A stretch of DNA of 64,000 nucleotides from NCBI RefSeq assembly GCF_000213175.1, contig NW_009799101.1, forward strand, positions 3,869,645 through 3,933,644, written 5' to 3'. The position numbers and the translations under genes are program-made. Source of the stretch: Neurospora tetrasperma FGSC 2508. Its lineage: Eukaryota > Ascomycota > Sordariomycetes > Sordariales > Sordariaceae. Positions 23,162 to 33,787 of this stretch are shown here, one piece after another. The stretch's first letter is position 1, and each line of letters begins with the position of its first letter. The notes beneath the pieces are model-generated. The model saw only the letters and a program-made list of their open reading frames with translations, was not told where the DNA came from and ran no database searches.

Positions 23162-23551
23162 ATGAACGATACTGTGCCGATAGCCCTTGAGGCTAGTAAC
23201 GCCGATCTCCAAACCCAAATTTTAGTTCCAGCCATTGTTAGTTGGGTTCTCATCGGTTACTTATGGTTTTGGCACCGATCGACGAAAGTTTGGGTTCGGT
23301 GCAACGGAAATATCAATGCTTTCACCAACGTCCCAGAACTCACACAACGAACACGCATCACGGCAATTTGCCTAGCCTCCATCGTGTTTCTTGGAGTATG
23401 GCCGATCGACGTACTAGGCTGTATCGTCTGCCGGGTGCTACATGCAGACAACAACGAACAAGGCCTGCAGAAAACACTGCCAATTACGAGATCACAACAC
23501 GAACTACCACCTCCGCCCTACGATAGTGGTGGTGCCCGTAGTGCTTCATAA
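23162..23551 (+). CDS. hypothetical small membrane protein with PPPY motif
   Basis: 129-aa single-exon frame, not recognised. The first hydrophobic segment (about residues 20-37, ILVPAIVSWVLIGYLWFWH) and a second (about 69-90, ITAICLASIVFLGVWPIDVL) predict two membrane helices with a short polar loop between. The tail is polar and contains ELPPPPYDSGG, a PPxY motif of the kind recognised by WW domains of Rsp5/Nedd4 ubiquitin ligases. The start is supported by a likely 5' UTR intron ending one base upstream. The stop overlaps by a few bases the end of a convergent minus-strand frame (23546-23863). WW-domain binding is inference from the motif only. Confidence 0.55.
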   Translation: MNDTVPIALEASNADLQTQILVPAIVSWVLIGYLWFWHRSTKVWVRCNGNINAFTNVPELTQRTRITAICLASIVFLGVWPIDVLGCIVCRVLHADNNEQGLQKTLPITRSQHELPPPPYDSGGARSAS

Positions 23552-23863
23552 ATCACTTAGCCGGTCGATATCGTTGAGCGTGGTGTTTTCGGCGAGGAGG
23601 TGATGGTTGTGGCGGAGTGGGGGGGCAGGAGGCAGGAGCGGAAGATGGGGGCTGATTGAAACCACAGCGTGTTTTGCTTTGCTGAATTTTCTCCGTCGCT
23701 CGAACGCCTGAATTGGTGGTAACAATCTAAAAGAGATGATGTAGATGAGAGCAATGAAGTAGCATGCCAGCTTGGCTATAGCAGCAAGAGAGAAGAGAAA
23801 GAGAAGGTGGTGGGCGAGAAGTGTCAGCTCAAGTAGGACGGCGGTGCTCTTAGTACTTAGCAC
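23546..23863 (-). CDS. doubtful small hydrophobic ORF, convergent with the PPPY protein
   Basis: 105-aa frame beginning MLSTKSTAVLLELTLLAHHL, with about 45 hydrophobic residues at the N-terminus followed by a basic and Pro-rich tail. It could be a membrane protein, but no splice or family support is visible and it ends inside the end of the plus-strand gene. Low confidence. Confidence 0.2.
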   Translation of the reverse strand: MLSTKSTAVLLELTLLAHHLLFLFSLAAIAKLACYFIALIYIISFRLLPPIQAFERRRKFSKAKHAVVSISPHLPLLPPAPPLRHNHHLLAENTTLNDIDRLSDL

Positions 23864-26293
23864 AAAGCAACAATCGAACCCGACTCCTCGAAGAGTCCGT
23901 CAACCTCGTACCGGCGCATGACAGCAGTAAACTCTTCCGGCCTGGAGCCGCCTCACCCCAATCAACCAGAAAGCCTCGTGGTAACAAGCTGTTGGGATAA
24001 TGGGTGCTCGACCCCTCTCATGTCCTCGAGTGTACCGCTGTGTCTATATATGTGACAAAGGCCGTATTTCCTCACCTGTATTCATGAAAGATGGCCCTCT
24101 CTTGCTAGCAGCGGGGGACAAGCTTTGGGACGTCGTCTACATATGTCTGACATAGCTGTATCCCAGCCGAGATCCGGATGGAGTCCAATTTTTTTGAGAT
24201 TAGGTGGAGGGAAGGTCAGCTTGAAGATGGATTGGTCGGAGTCGGAATGGGCGAGACCGGATCAGACGGGATGCTACTTGGATAGTAGGACACTACTGTA
24301 GTGTGTGAGCTGTGCCGCCTCATGTCGTTGCCGTTTAAGTTTACAAGTGTAGAAATATGCTGGCTGGGCAGGGTCTTGCCAAGTGAAAGCGATCGATGTC
24401 GTGGAAAGTTCAAGTTGTTTGAAGTCGGAAGGTTGCACAGATAGTATCGTGCCATCTCAGCCTCCGAGACACCGGCACTGCTCCAGGGTACGTACAAAGA
24501 GCTGAGCCTGCCTGGCAGGGTTGTTCACGATGGAGCTTGTGAACGGAAGGAACAAGGGCAAAGGGCGATCAGACACACCTTCCCCAGAGTTCATGACTCG
24601 AGGCATTTGCGACTTAGTTTCGAGTCTCGATCGGGTAAGGCAGGAAGGCATCCACCAGTCGAGGTACCTTCCCTTTCGTAGAGTAGTGTATAACATGTCG
24701 ATTCGTCATCATCATCATGACCAGACCAGAGCATTCAGTTGCTTCTTCAAGAAAGAAAGGCAGGGTGCCAGGCAACTTCGGAATGTCAACCTTACTATCA
24801 GACCACAGAGATGCCGAGATCCATCGACTGTCAATCCCGAGATCCCATTCGAGTTCCGTCTCTGCCGTCGAGGTTACAGCAGTGTTTTGCAGAACTTCGG
24901 CGTTGAGCCAGGTGGAGCCGTCAAGAGTCCACAGAGGGAGGAGCCCTAGCCCCTCCGGCTATTTTAGTGTTAAATTCAAGTTCCCTGCAACCGACTGCAA
25001 CTGCAACTGTATCTGCACCCTCACCCACTGGGTACGACATCTTGGGATGCAAGATGCCACCCATTTATTGATGTGCTATTACATACCTCTACACTACGTA
25101 TGCCGGGCGGACGGGAGTGCGGAAATGGAAGCAAAATGCCGTCGGCGCAGACCATCTTGGAGAGCAATTGTCGTCGTCGTGTCGTGCTAGGTCCGTGCAG
25201 GGGCTGAGGCCGGACCGGGCACCTCTTCTTCCTTCTTGGCACCCCGACCACCGGCCCGGTACCTACCGGCTGTCGAAGGAAAGTGTCCAACGCTGGACAC
25301 ACTTGGCATCTCTGCGCGGTTGCGATGTTCGGAGCCCTGCTGGAACGTTCGGAAGTGGAAAGTCACGAGTGCACGACTCGGGCTACCTAGACCGAAACCA
25401 CCGACTCGAATGCTGAGACGGCAGTGCATGTGACATATCCTGGCAGCGCTCGAGGCTCCTGTCGCTTTGACATGTGCCTTCACGCCACTCTCTGCATTCT
25501 GTTTTGACATGTTTAGTTGACAAGTGGTCAAAACGCAGGGACCAGTTCGCACCGACCAGATGGGATGAATGCCATCGAGTGCCACTCTGCCAGAGCCGCA
25601 GCGACTACCCCTGTTCCCCAGTGCTGGCGGTTGATATGAATTGGTTTTCCTCCGTCTTTCTCGCTGGCTCTGTTCCCATGCGCTCCATCGCGTCTCGCCG
25701 TTTCCCAGGGTCCAAAGGTCTGGCTCTCCTCTTTGACACATATCTAACCCTGGCGTGCCTGAGAGACGAGAGGCAAAGAGAGTCTGTGTCAACTGCCGGG
25801 CCAATCGCATATTTGTATGACGTGAACCTGTTTTGTATCAATGGGGGAATCGATGGTTGTTCATCCCAAAAACCCACAAAACCCGCCAACTTGATAGGGA
25901 ATAGGGCACTCCTTGCAGAGGGTTTAAGGCCCGATGCCAGGTCTAGAGGTCCCACTCGGGCGGGTTCCTTCCACATGGATCGTTCCCGAAGCCTTTGCAA
26001 AGACAAGACAGCGCCCCGATCTAGGATCAGTCAGACTCGGAGCCTTTCAGCGTACAGCAACTTCCCATGCTGACGGGTGGACGGCATGGACGGCGCCGTT
26101 AGAGAGAGGAGGAGGAGAATAGGATGACTAAGAACCAGGACGAAGAGGCGGGACGGGACGAATCGAGACACGGAATTTGTTTTAACCAGCGCTAGGTCTG
26201 GTCTAGTTTTTGGAGGGGTTTCTAGATTCGGTGTAGCTCCAAACGGATCCGCGCATTTTTAGCCCAAGCAAGGTTGCAAGACTGAACGAAGGG

Positions 26294-26337
<44 letters not shown>

Positions 26338-26674
26338 GGCGGCCACCAGTTTAATAGAGAGGCTAAAAACAGTCATTCCTCCCAACTCCAATTCCTATTA
26401 CAAGGCCAAGCAACCAATCCTGGCTGACTCGCTTATCACGCCGCCACAGCCTTCTGCTAAAGCTTCAGCTTTTCTTATCCCCCGCCTCCCCTTCAGAATC
26501 CTTCCATTTTGCTTTCTTTCTCTCCTTCTTCCTCACCTAAGCACACCTAATTTCTTACCCCCACCCTCCCTCCGTGTTCTTCCCCTCCCCTCTCGAGGCC
26601 ATCTAGGTCGCCAGTCCCATATCGCGTCGTCGCGCTCGTCAATTCGAAAAACAAAAAACGACGAACGACCAACC
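23864..26674. other. gene-poor accessory stretch, right part
   Basis: 2.8 kb before the NADH dehydrogenase gene. It includes a CAT microrepeat near 24706-24718, a GCAACTGCAACT-type repeat near 24990 and a 40-nt poly(A) at 26294-26333. Open frames at 24521-24949 (+), 25187-25810 (-) and 25474-26073 (+) are long for this base composition but show no domain or splice support. The last 150 bp are pyrimidine-rich, consistent with the promoter and 5' UTR of the downstream gene. Confidence 0.4.
26294..26333. repeat. 40-nt poly(A) tract
   Basis: Uninterrupted run of 40 A on the plus strand, about 340 bp upstream of the NADH dehydrogenase start codon. Seen directly; its exact length may be an assembly estimate. 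Confidence 0.9.
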
Positions 26675-28572
26675 ATGGCGTCCACATCCAGAGCTCTGGG
26701 AAGGCTTTCGGCCCCCTCCATGGGCGTTGCCCGTCTCCAGACCCAGGCCGTTTCTAGGCTGCTCAGCTCTGCGCCTCGTCGCGCTCTCATCTCCGAGTCC
26801 AGGCAGGTTGCTGTCACTCAGCAGATTCGTCGCGCCCACACAGAGACTACTCCTCTTCCTGAGCCCCCCAAGGAACGTCGTCGCTTCCGGAAGTTGAGGT
26901 GGCTCTGGAGGGCACCTCTCTTCGCCTCCCTCGCCGGTATCGCCTATGTCGGTTGGGGTGTTTACGAAGAGAGAAACCCTGGTCCTCAGGTCGAGCCTGA
27001 CCCGTCCAAGAAGACTCTCGTTGTTCTTGGTGAGTTTTAACCCTTGCGCATACGAGATAGCTATACGCGCAGCTTTGCGCCATGCGCTTTCTCCCCATCT
27101 ACGAGTTCAAACTGACTGATATCGCTCAGGCACTGGCTGGGGCTCCGTTTCTCTTCTCAAGAAGCTCGACACTGAGCACTACAATGTCATCGTCATCTCG
27201 CCCCGCAACTACTTCCTATTCACTCCCCTGCTCCCGTCCTGCACCACCGGTCTGATCGAGCACCGTTCCATCATGGAGCCCATCCGCACCATTCTGCGCC
27301 ACAAGAAGGCCAACGTCAAGTTCTACGAGGCTGAGGCCAGCTCCGTCGATCCCGAGCGCAAGGTCGTCCGTGTCCTCGATACCTCCGAGATCCGCGGCGA
27401 CGTCGTTGAGACCGAGATCCCCTACGACATGCTGGTGGTTGGTGTCGGTGCTGAAAACGCTACTTTCGGTATCCCCGGTGTCCGTGAGCACACCTGCTTC
27501 CTCAAGGAGATTGGTGATGCCCAGCGCATTCGCAAGAAGATTATGGACTGCGTCGAAACTGCCGCTTTCAAGGGCCAGTCCCAGGAGGAGATTGACCGTC
27601 TTCTGCACATGGTTGTCGTTGGTGGTGGCCCTACTGGTGTCGAGTTCGCTGGCGAGCTCCAGGATTTCTTCGAGGAGGACATCAAGAAGCTGATTCCCGA
27701 TATTGCTGACCGCTTCCGCGTCACCCTCATCGAGGCTCTTCCCAACGTCCTTCCCAGCTTCTCCAAGCAGCTGATCGAGTACACCGAGAGCACCTTCAAG
27801 GAGGAGAAGATTGACATTATGACCAAGACCATGGTCAAGAGGGTCACCGAAAAGACCGTCGAGGCCGAGATCAGCAAGCCCGATGGTACCCGTGAGAAGA
27901 TTACTCTTCCCTACGGTCTCCTCGTCTGGGCCACTGGCAATGCCGTGCGCCCCGTCGTCAAGGACCTCATGGAGCGCATCCCTGCCCAGAAGGACTCTCG
28001 CCGCGGTCTTGCCGTGAACGAGTACCTCGTTGTTCAGGGTACCCGCGACATCTGGGCTGTCGGTGACTGCGCCGTCGCTGGATATGCCCCTACCGCCCAG
28101 GTCGCCTCTCAGGAGGGTAACTTCCTGGCTGGTCTCTTCAACAACATGGCTCGCACCGAGGTCCTTGAGCAGCGCGTCCGCGAGCTCAGCGGTTCCCTCA
28201 ACCTTGCGCCCGGCAACGCTGCCGAGATCTCCAAGGAGATTGAGGAGCATGAGCGCCAGCTCCGCCGCATCAAGGACATCAAGCCCTTCCACTACTCTCA
28301 CCAGGGTTCTCTTGCCTACATTGGAAGCGAGAAGGCCGTCGCTGATGTGAGCTGGTTTAACGGAAACCTTGCCTCTGGTGGCAGCCTTACCTTTCTCTTC
28401 TGGAGGAGTGCTTACCTGTCCATGTGCTTCAGCAGTAAGTTTTCCCCAGGAATGTAATTTTTTGTTTTAGAAGCGGTATGACTAACATTTCCTGCCAGCT
28501 CGCAACCGTCTCCTTGTCATTAACGACTGGGTCAAGTCCAAGCTCTTTGGTCGCGACGTTTCTCGCGAGTAA
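26675..28572 (+). CDS. alternative (external-type) NAD(P)H:ubiquinone dehydrogenase
   Basis: Rotenone-insensitive type II NADH dehydrogenase of the inner mitochondrial membrane, passing electrons from NAD(P)H to ubiquinone without proton pumping. Exons are 26675-27029, 27130-28434 and 28499-28572; 577 aa. An Arg/Ser/Ala-rich presequence (about 1-55) precedes one membrane segment (about 82-99), then LVVLGTGWGSVSLL (FAD, about 114-127) and VVVGGGPTGVEFAGE (NAD(P)H, about 280-294). YFLFTPLLPS and RDIWAVGDCAVAG are also family blocks. The N-terminal anchor before the Rossmann fold resembles external NDE enzymes more than yeast Ndi1. There is no EF-hand insertion after the second nucleotide fold. 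Start context is AACCATGG. Codon use is strongly C-ending, suggesting high expression. Confidence 0.95.
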
Positions 28573-29393
28573 ACGACCTGCCGCATCTATGGCATGACTT
28601 GAAATTCAATCTCTCCTTCTTGCACGCTCTTTTGGCATGTTTAGCGTGTCTCTCGTATAGCGAGTGCGGACCTGGGGACTTCTTTGCCTTTTCTTCTTCT
28701 GGAGTCTCGGGCTGTTTTGGTCATAGAAAATGGGGGTTTTTAGACGGGTTTTTAAAGGAGGATTTAGACGAGGGGGCAATGAAACGAACGGGTTCTTTTT
28801 TATGTTTTCTTTTGTATGACGTCCTACAATTCTCTTCAAGTATCCTGTATGAAACATTTGAGTTATTCTTGCAGCCCTCATAGCAGTACTGTCTTCTTGT
28901 CCATTTCTTTTCGCCTGTTATCAAGGGCTATCAAGACATATCTCGGACAAAACAACCTATCTGAGCTGTTGCGTTTGAAACTGTATAGATTAAAAGTCAT
29001 TTACATTGATGCCCGTATCGCTATCTTTGCAGTACTGTTCAATCTTACAAGCTCGTTGGAGTCTTGATTTCTAGAACAGTCAAATCAGAATCCTGTAGAA
29101 TAGAATTGAGTTGGTGGTGATGTCGGCCCCTGAGACGAGCACAACAAGGAACAAGTGGAAGGGTTAGGGTTACATTACGCAGTACCGACGTATCGCACTT
29201 TTGCTCCTCACAGGCAATCGACACAATCGTCATATGTCCGTTTTTGCTCTTACAGATAACTTTCGTTGAGAACTGGACTCAACAACCAACTTGAAGCCCA
29301 TTCATTGTTTGTCCGGAAATAAACATAAGACAAGTGTTTCATAAAGACGCACATTTCATGTGGACATTCTATGTTCTCTGATACAGCGACATA
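28573..29393. other. intergenic region between NDE and DML1
   Basis: 820 bp holding the 3' UTR of the dehydrogenase and the promoter of DML1. No gene was recognised. Confidence 0.55.
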
Positions 29394-31288
29394 ATGCACG
29401 AAATTATCACGCTCCAGCTCGGGCAGCAGAGCAATTATCTAGCCACGCATTTCTGGAATGCCCAGGTAAGCATGTTCATTGAACTCACTTGGAACCGGGG
29501 AAACAGCTGACACTTCTCGAGGAATCATATTTTACATATTCTGAGGATCAAGAGCCAGCCATTAACCATGATATCCACTGGCGTCCCGGCATCGGTGCGG
29601 ATGGCACCGAAACCTACATGCCGCGGACCGTCATTTACGATCTGAAGGGTGGCTTTGGGTCCATGGCAAAGACGAATGCGCTGTATAACGACCTTGAGGA
29701 GGGACAGACGCCTCAAGCATTGTGGTAAGTTGGGCATCACTCTCGGTCTGGTGGACATCTTGCACCAGATTCCGTCATTTTCGATCGACATCCTCCAGCG
29801 TTCAAACCCATCCTCCCCTTCGTCTACCTCTTGACTCACCTCCCCTCCTTTCTCGCCACAGGAATGGACCAACCGTACTCCAAAAACAACCCGCCATCCC
29901 ACAATCCGCCTATCAACAATCCCTCGACGCCGGCCTCGAGCCCCCTCCCCTCACCACGGACACCGTCCGCTACTGGTCTGATTTTAACCGGGTTTTCTAC
30001 CACCCGCGCTCCGTCGTTCAGCTGAACGAGTATGAGCTCAACTCATCCATCATGCCGTTTGAGCGCTACGCGACGGGCGAGGATCTGTTTGCGTCGCTGG
30101 ACAAGGAACATGACCTTCTCGATCGGGACCTGCGGCCTTTTATCGAAGAGGCCGACCAGATGCAAGGGATCCAAGTCATGACAGGCTTGGATGACGCCTG
30201 GGGCGGGTTCGCGGCAAAGTACTTGGAGAGGATAAGAGACGAGTACGGCAAGACGGCCATGTTCGTTTGGGGCAGCGAGCAGGAGTCGGTGATGAGGGCT
30301 GGCGGATTGAGCAGGGAGAAGAGACTGCTGAGACTGGCGAATAAGGCGAGGACAATGACGGAGGTTTATAAGTATGCGAGCGTTGTCGTGCCGTTTACGG
30401 TGCCTGCGACGCTGCCGGGGAGTGTGGTGCTGGATGCGGGCTCGCAGTGGCATAATACTGCGCTGTCGGCGGCGGCGATAGAGAGCGTCACGCTTCCGTC
30501 GCGGCTGAGGGATCCGGCGAACAGAGATACGATGGGTACGCTGGCTGATACGCTCAATGCGATGGGGAAGCAGAATGTGGCTAGCTTGGGGATGAGCTTT
30601 GCTCCAGAGCCGACAGAGGAGGAAGATGTAGTCATGGAAGGAACGCAGGATTTCAGGCAGAGGCAGTTGCTCAACCAGAAGTCGAGTAGACATGCGGCTG
30701 TGATGGCGAAGGAGAACCCGGAGGGAGTGTTTCTCGATATCAACTTTACTCCCACCGACCAGTTGGACTATGTCCGTCGCCGTGGTGGCGGCGATGATGA
30801 CAGACCGAGGGTGTTCAGCCAGGTGCTTACCTCGAGAGGTTATGAGGTTGATGAGCAGGCGCAGGAAGCCAAGGAGGCTGAGGAGGACGAGAGGTTCCGT
30901 AGGAGGAGCTCGTACGAGACTGTTATGAGAAGGCACGTTTTCTGTGTTCTTTTTTTTTTTCTTCTTTTTTTTTTCTCGTTATCTTTTGCTAACAAAGTCC
31001 CTCTCATGCAGTTATCACACACCCCTTCGCTTCCCTCTTCTAGACAGCTTCCCTCAGATCTTCAGGGATGACAGTGGTGAGCCACTGAAGAGAGGAGGAG
31101 CGATCAATGTCACTAGCAGTCTGTCTACGGATGCTTCAGTGCATAAGAGGCTGAAGTCGTTGAGGACTACGGTCGGTCGGTCGATTGGATTGGAGGATAG
31201 GGAACAGCTTGGAAACGAGCTGGCGGAGATGGCTGATGAATATCATGAGGGGTGGTCGAGTGGAAGTGATGATGGAGATGACGATTGA
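29394..31288 (+). CDS. dml1: Dml1/Misato mitochondrial inheritance protein
   Basis: Tubulin-like Misato family protein needed for mitochondrial DNA inheritance and mitochondrial morphology in yeast and animals. Exons are 29394-29465, 29522-29724, 29862-30932 and 31012-31288; 540 aa. The N-terminus [20 protein letters not shown] is the Misato segment II signature, followed by [14 protein letters not shown] and [20 protein letters not shown]. The tubulin-like middle contains [19 protein letters not shown], and the protein ends with acidic GSDDGDDD. The last intron appears to be GC-AG (AG|GCACGT...ATGCAG): only this donor keeps the downstream frame [14 protein letters not shown] open. An alternative acceptor at 29503 for exon 2 would add six residues (LTLLE then E) in frame. 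The stop lies 109 bp from that of the convergent PLC gene. Confidence 0.92.
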
Positions 31289-31397
31289 TCGGTCGACGCA
31301 GCAATCAACAACGTGTTCAAGTGTGAAGCAGACAAGACGATTACTCCCCGAGGTCCTTCCGCCTTCACACCAGACATTTCACTACCTGGGTACTAAT

Positions 31398-33208
31398 CTA
31401 ACCATCCAATCCCAACAACGCCCCAATCAAATCCCCCTCCCCTTCCATCTCCCAGAAATCCATCACCACAACTCCCAACCTCTTCCCCTTTAACCCGTCC
31501 GGCCCATCATCCTTCAACAACGCCAACAACTTTTCGTTAACTCCTCCTTTCACCGTTCCACCGCCAGTCACCTTGGGGACACCTTGCCGTTGTTCTTCCG
31601 GACCAAGCGCCATAACCTCCGGCGTAATGTTCGGTTCATTCAATACATGTTCCCCCGAGGTGAACGTGATCCACAACCCATCATCCTCATCATCCTCCCC
31701 GCGTGCACCCAGTCCTGCCCCGGGACCGCTCGCAGCAGCACCAGCAGCCGCCGCAGCCCGTAAATGGCCCTCCACAGCCTCCCACTTGGCCATCACATTC
31801 TCCGTCACACTTCCATTCATCCCACTCGGCAGGTCGTTAGGTTCAAAGTAGTCCTCTATATACGCCGTCTCATTTCTCCTTTTCTCCTCTTCTACTCCCT
31901 TGCTCTGATCTCCGTCACCCACGTTAAGTTGGTTATAAACCAACTCAAACCCTCTATTGTTCTCCGGCCATAGGCTAGGAGAAAAGTTGAGTCCCGGTAC
32001 AGCCAGCTGTTGATCGAGAGGCAAGTCGGGCAGGTCGAAGCGTTTGAGGAGGACGATCTTGCCACGGGCGTCTCCCAAAGTGGGCGGGAGGGAGTGTGAC
32101 GGGTAGATGAAGCGGCGGGCGGCCGGGGTTGTAAGGAGGGAATGAAGGAGGCGTTGGACTTGTGGGGTGTTAGAGGCGTGTGAGCGGGTTGGGTGCTGTT
32201 AGTCTGTTAGCGAAGGGAGCGGTAGAGGCGGTAACTTAATGGACGGTGATGATGACCCCTTTTGTTTACATATAACCCGAACCAGTTATACCCACCCCAG
32301 ATGAAACCCAAAACCAGGGCATGAAAATATGTAAACGAAAGAAAGAAAGGAAGAAAGAAAATGAAAAGCAAAGAGAAGAAACTCACCTCATACTGCAAAC
32401 TAACCATCACCACCTCCCCCGCTCCCCTCCCCTCCAACCACTTATAAAACCCAAACAAAACATCCTCCACCGTCGCCACCTCACTCAACAAAGCCATCTT
32501 ATGCCAAAACACCAGTCTCGTCCCTTGTCCTCCCCCTTTACCACTCCCACCCGTACCTGTATCCAACGCAGCATACCGCAAATCAAAGAACCTCACCCCC
32601 GCCTCCAACGATTCCAAAATACTCTTCTTCTGACACCTAAACCATTCAGCCGGCAAGTAACTCGGATTAGAAGGGATCGAGTTCCTCGTCTCAGTAGTAA
32701 AGTTCCAGGTTGCGCTGTCGTGGGTTCCCGGAATGGCTCGGAGGCGGGTGAGCGGCAGGGAGTCCGGGAGAGGGGTCATCCATTGTGCGCGACGCTTGGA
32801 GGCTGCTGACTTGTTGAAGGAGGAAGGGAAGGTGCCGAAGATTTGGCGGCCGTCACCGAGGATCTTTTGGAGGGCCAGGTCGGCTACTGAGGAGAAGGAG
32901 TCTTCTTCTTCTCCAGGTTGTGATGGGGAAGGAGAGGTTGATAATGGGTTGCCAGTGGTGAGGTCTGTAAGGAGGGAGAAGAAGAGGAGGTGAAGGACCC
33001 AGAAGAGGACGGCCATGATGCATACGGAGCTGAGGACCGCGCGGTAGGAGGTTGTGGGTAGTAGGCCGCGAAAGCGCTTGAAGCGCCGTGGTGATGATGA
33101 GGGCGTGGATGCCGCTGCCACTGTCGGTGAGGGAAGATGAGGAAGACTTCGAGGAACTGGCGCAGAGAAGAGCGGCGAGCGCCCAGGTTTTGATTCCTGG
33201 TGCATCAT
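31398..33208 (-). CDS. PI-PLC X-domain phosphodiesterase, membrane anchored
   Basis: PLC-like phosphodiesterase of the bacterial phosphatidylinositol-specific type. Exons are 33208-32387 and 32195-31398, split by a 190-nt intron (GTGAGT...TAACAG); 539 aa. A basic, Ser/Pro-rich N-terminus is followed by one hydrophobic helix (about 57-80), giving a likely type II membrane anchor. The X-domain signature AIPGTHDSATWNF (His near 163) and GVRFFDLRYAA (about 204-213) are visible, then LVFWHKMALL with the second expected His near 235. The C-terminal half is less conserved and includes an Ala/Gly-rich stretch near residue 435. The substrate is inferred from the family; glycolipid anchors or phosphoinositides are both possible. 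Simple GAAA repeats lie inside the intron. Confidence 0.88.
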
Positions 33209-33787
33209 CGCGGCATAGCGGATGGAAGTAGCAAGTGGCTTTTGGGGTCCTCGAGGGTGATACTCGAGGTACTTCGGGCGGGTTTACACGGCCAAAGTAC
33301 TTGAGACAAGATAGAATCCTCAGTGAGATGTTGGGTTGAGGATCTCGAGACAGGTGTTACTGTGTATCTATTTGTAGGACATGCGACCGACGATCTACGG
33401 GGGCGTACGTGCAAGCTTTGATTGGCTGCTGGCATTTTGACGTTGACATACTGAGGTGCATATGGCGTTTTCCCCCGAGTACAACGGAACTAGTCTAACA
33501 GCTCAATCCATTAGCAGAAGCGATCGACGCAGCAAAGCATTTGTTAATATGATGTATAATAGAGCGAGAAATAAGATGAAAAGTCACGGACGCAAAAGAC
33601 CACTGCGAGATGGGAACTTGGCTTAGTTGATGGGGCACTTGTGCCCCGAAAAACTAAATTTATTAGTCTAGCAGATTTAGCAACTCTATCTTAGATACAT
33701 TTCTCTACACCTCGCGCGTGGTCCTGCTCGCACATAGCAACTAATTTGTCCATGGCTGCCAACAAGATCCGTCTGTACATCCTTCGA
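33209..33787. other. intergenic region between PLC gene and PAP1
   Basis: 579 bp: promoter and 5' UTR of the PLC-like gene and 3' end of the poly(A) polymerase gene, both on the minus strand. No gene was recognised. Confidence 0.55.

Noticed and set aside
23860-23960. tRNA-like T-loop (GGGTTCGATT on the minus strand) and a short protein-like run RYEVDGLFEESGSIVAL
   Set aside because: The T stem does not pair and no acceptor or anticodon arm can be built. The protein-like run is closed by stops on both sides, with no splice support.
25187-25810. 207-aa minus-strand frame in the accessory stretch
   Set aside because: No domain, no hydrophobic or repeat pattern, no splice signals; composition like random GC-rich sequence.
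27216-28301. 361-aa open frame on the minus strand inside the NADH dehydrogenase gene
   Set aside because: It is the antisense of a strongly codon-biased coding exon, has no domain, and is rich in Leu/Asp/Gly/Val as expected for such shadows.
30043-30936. 297-aa minus-strand frame over DML1
   Set aside because: Antisense shadow; Arg/His/Leu-rich composition and no family.
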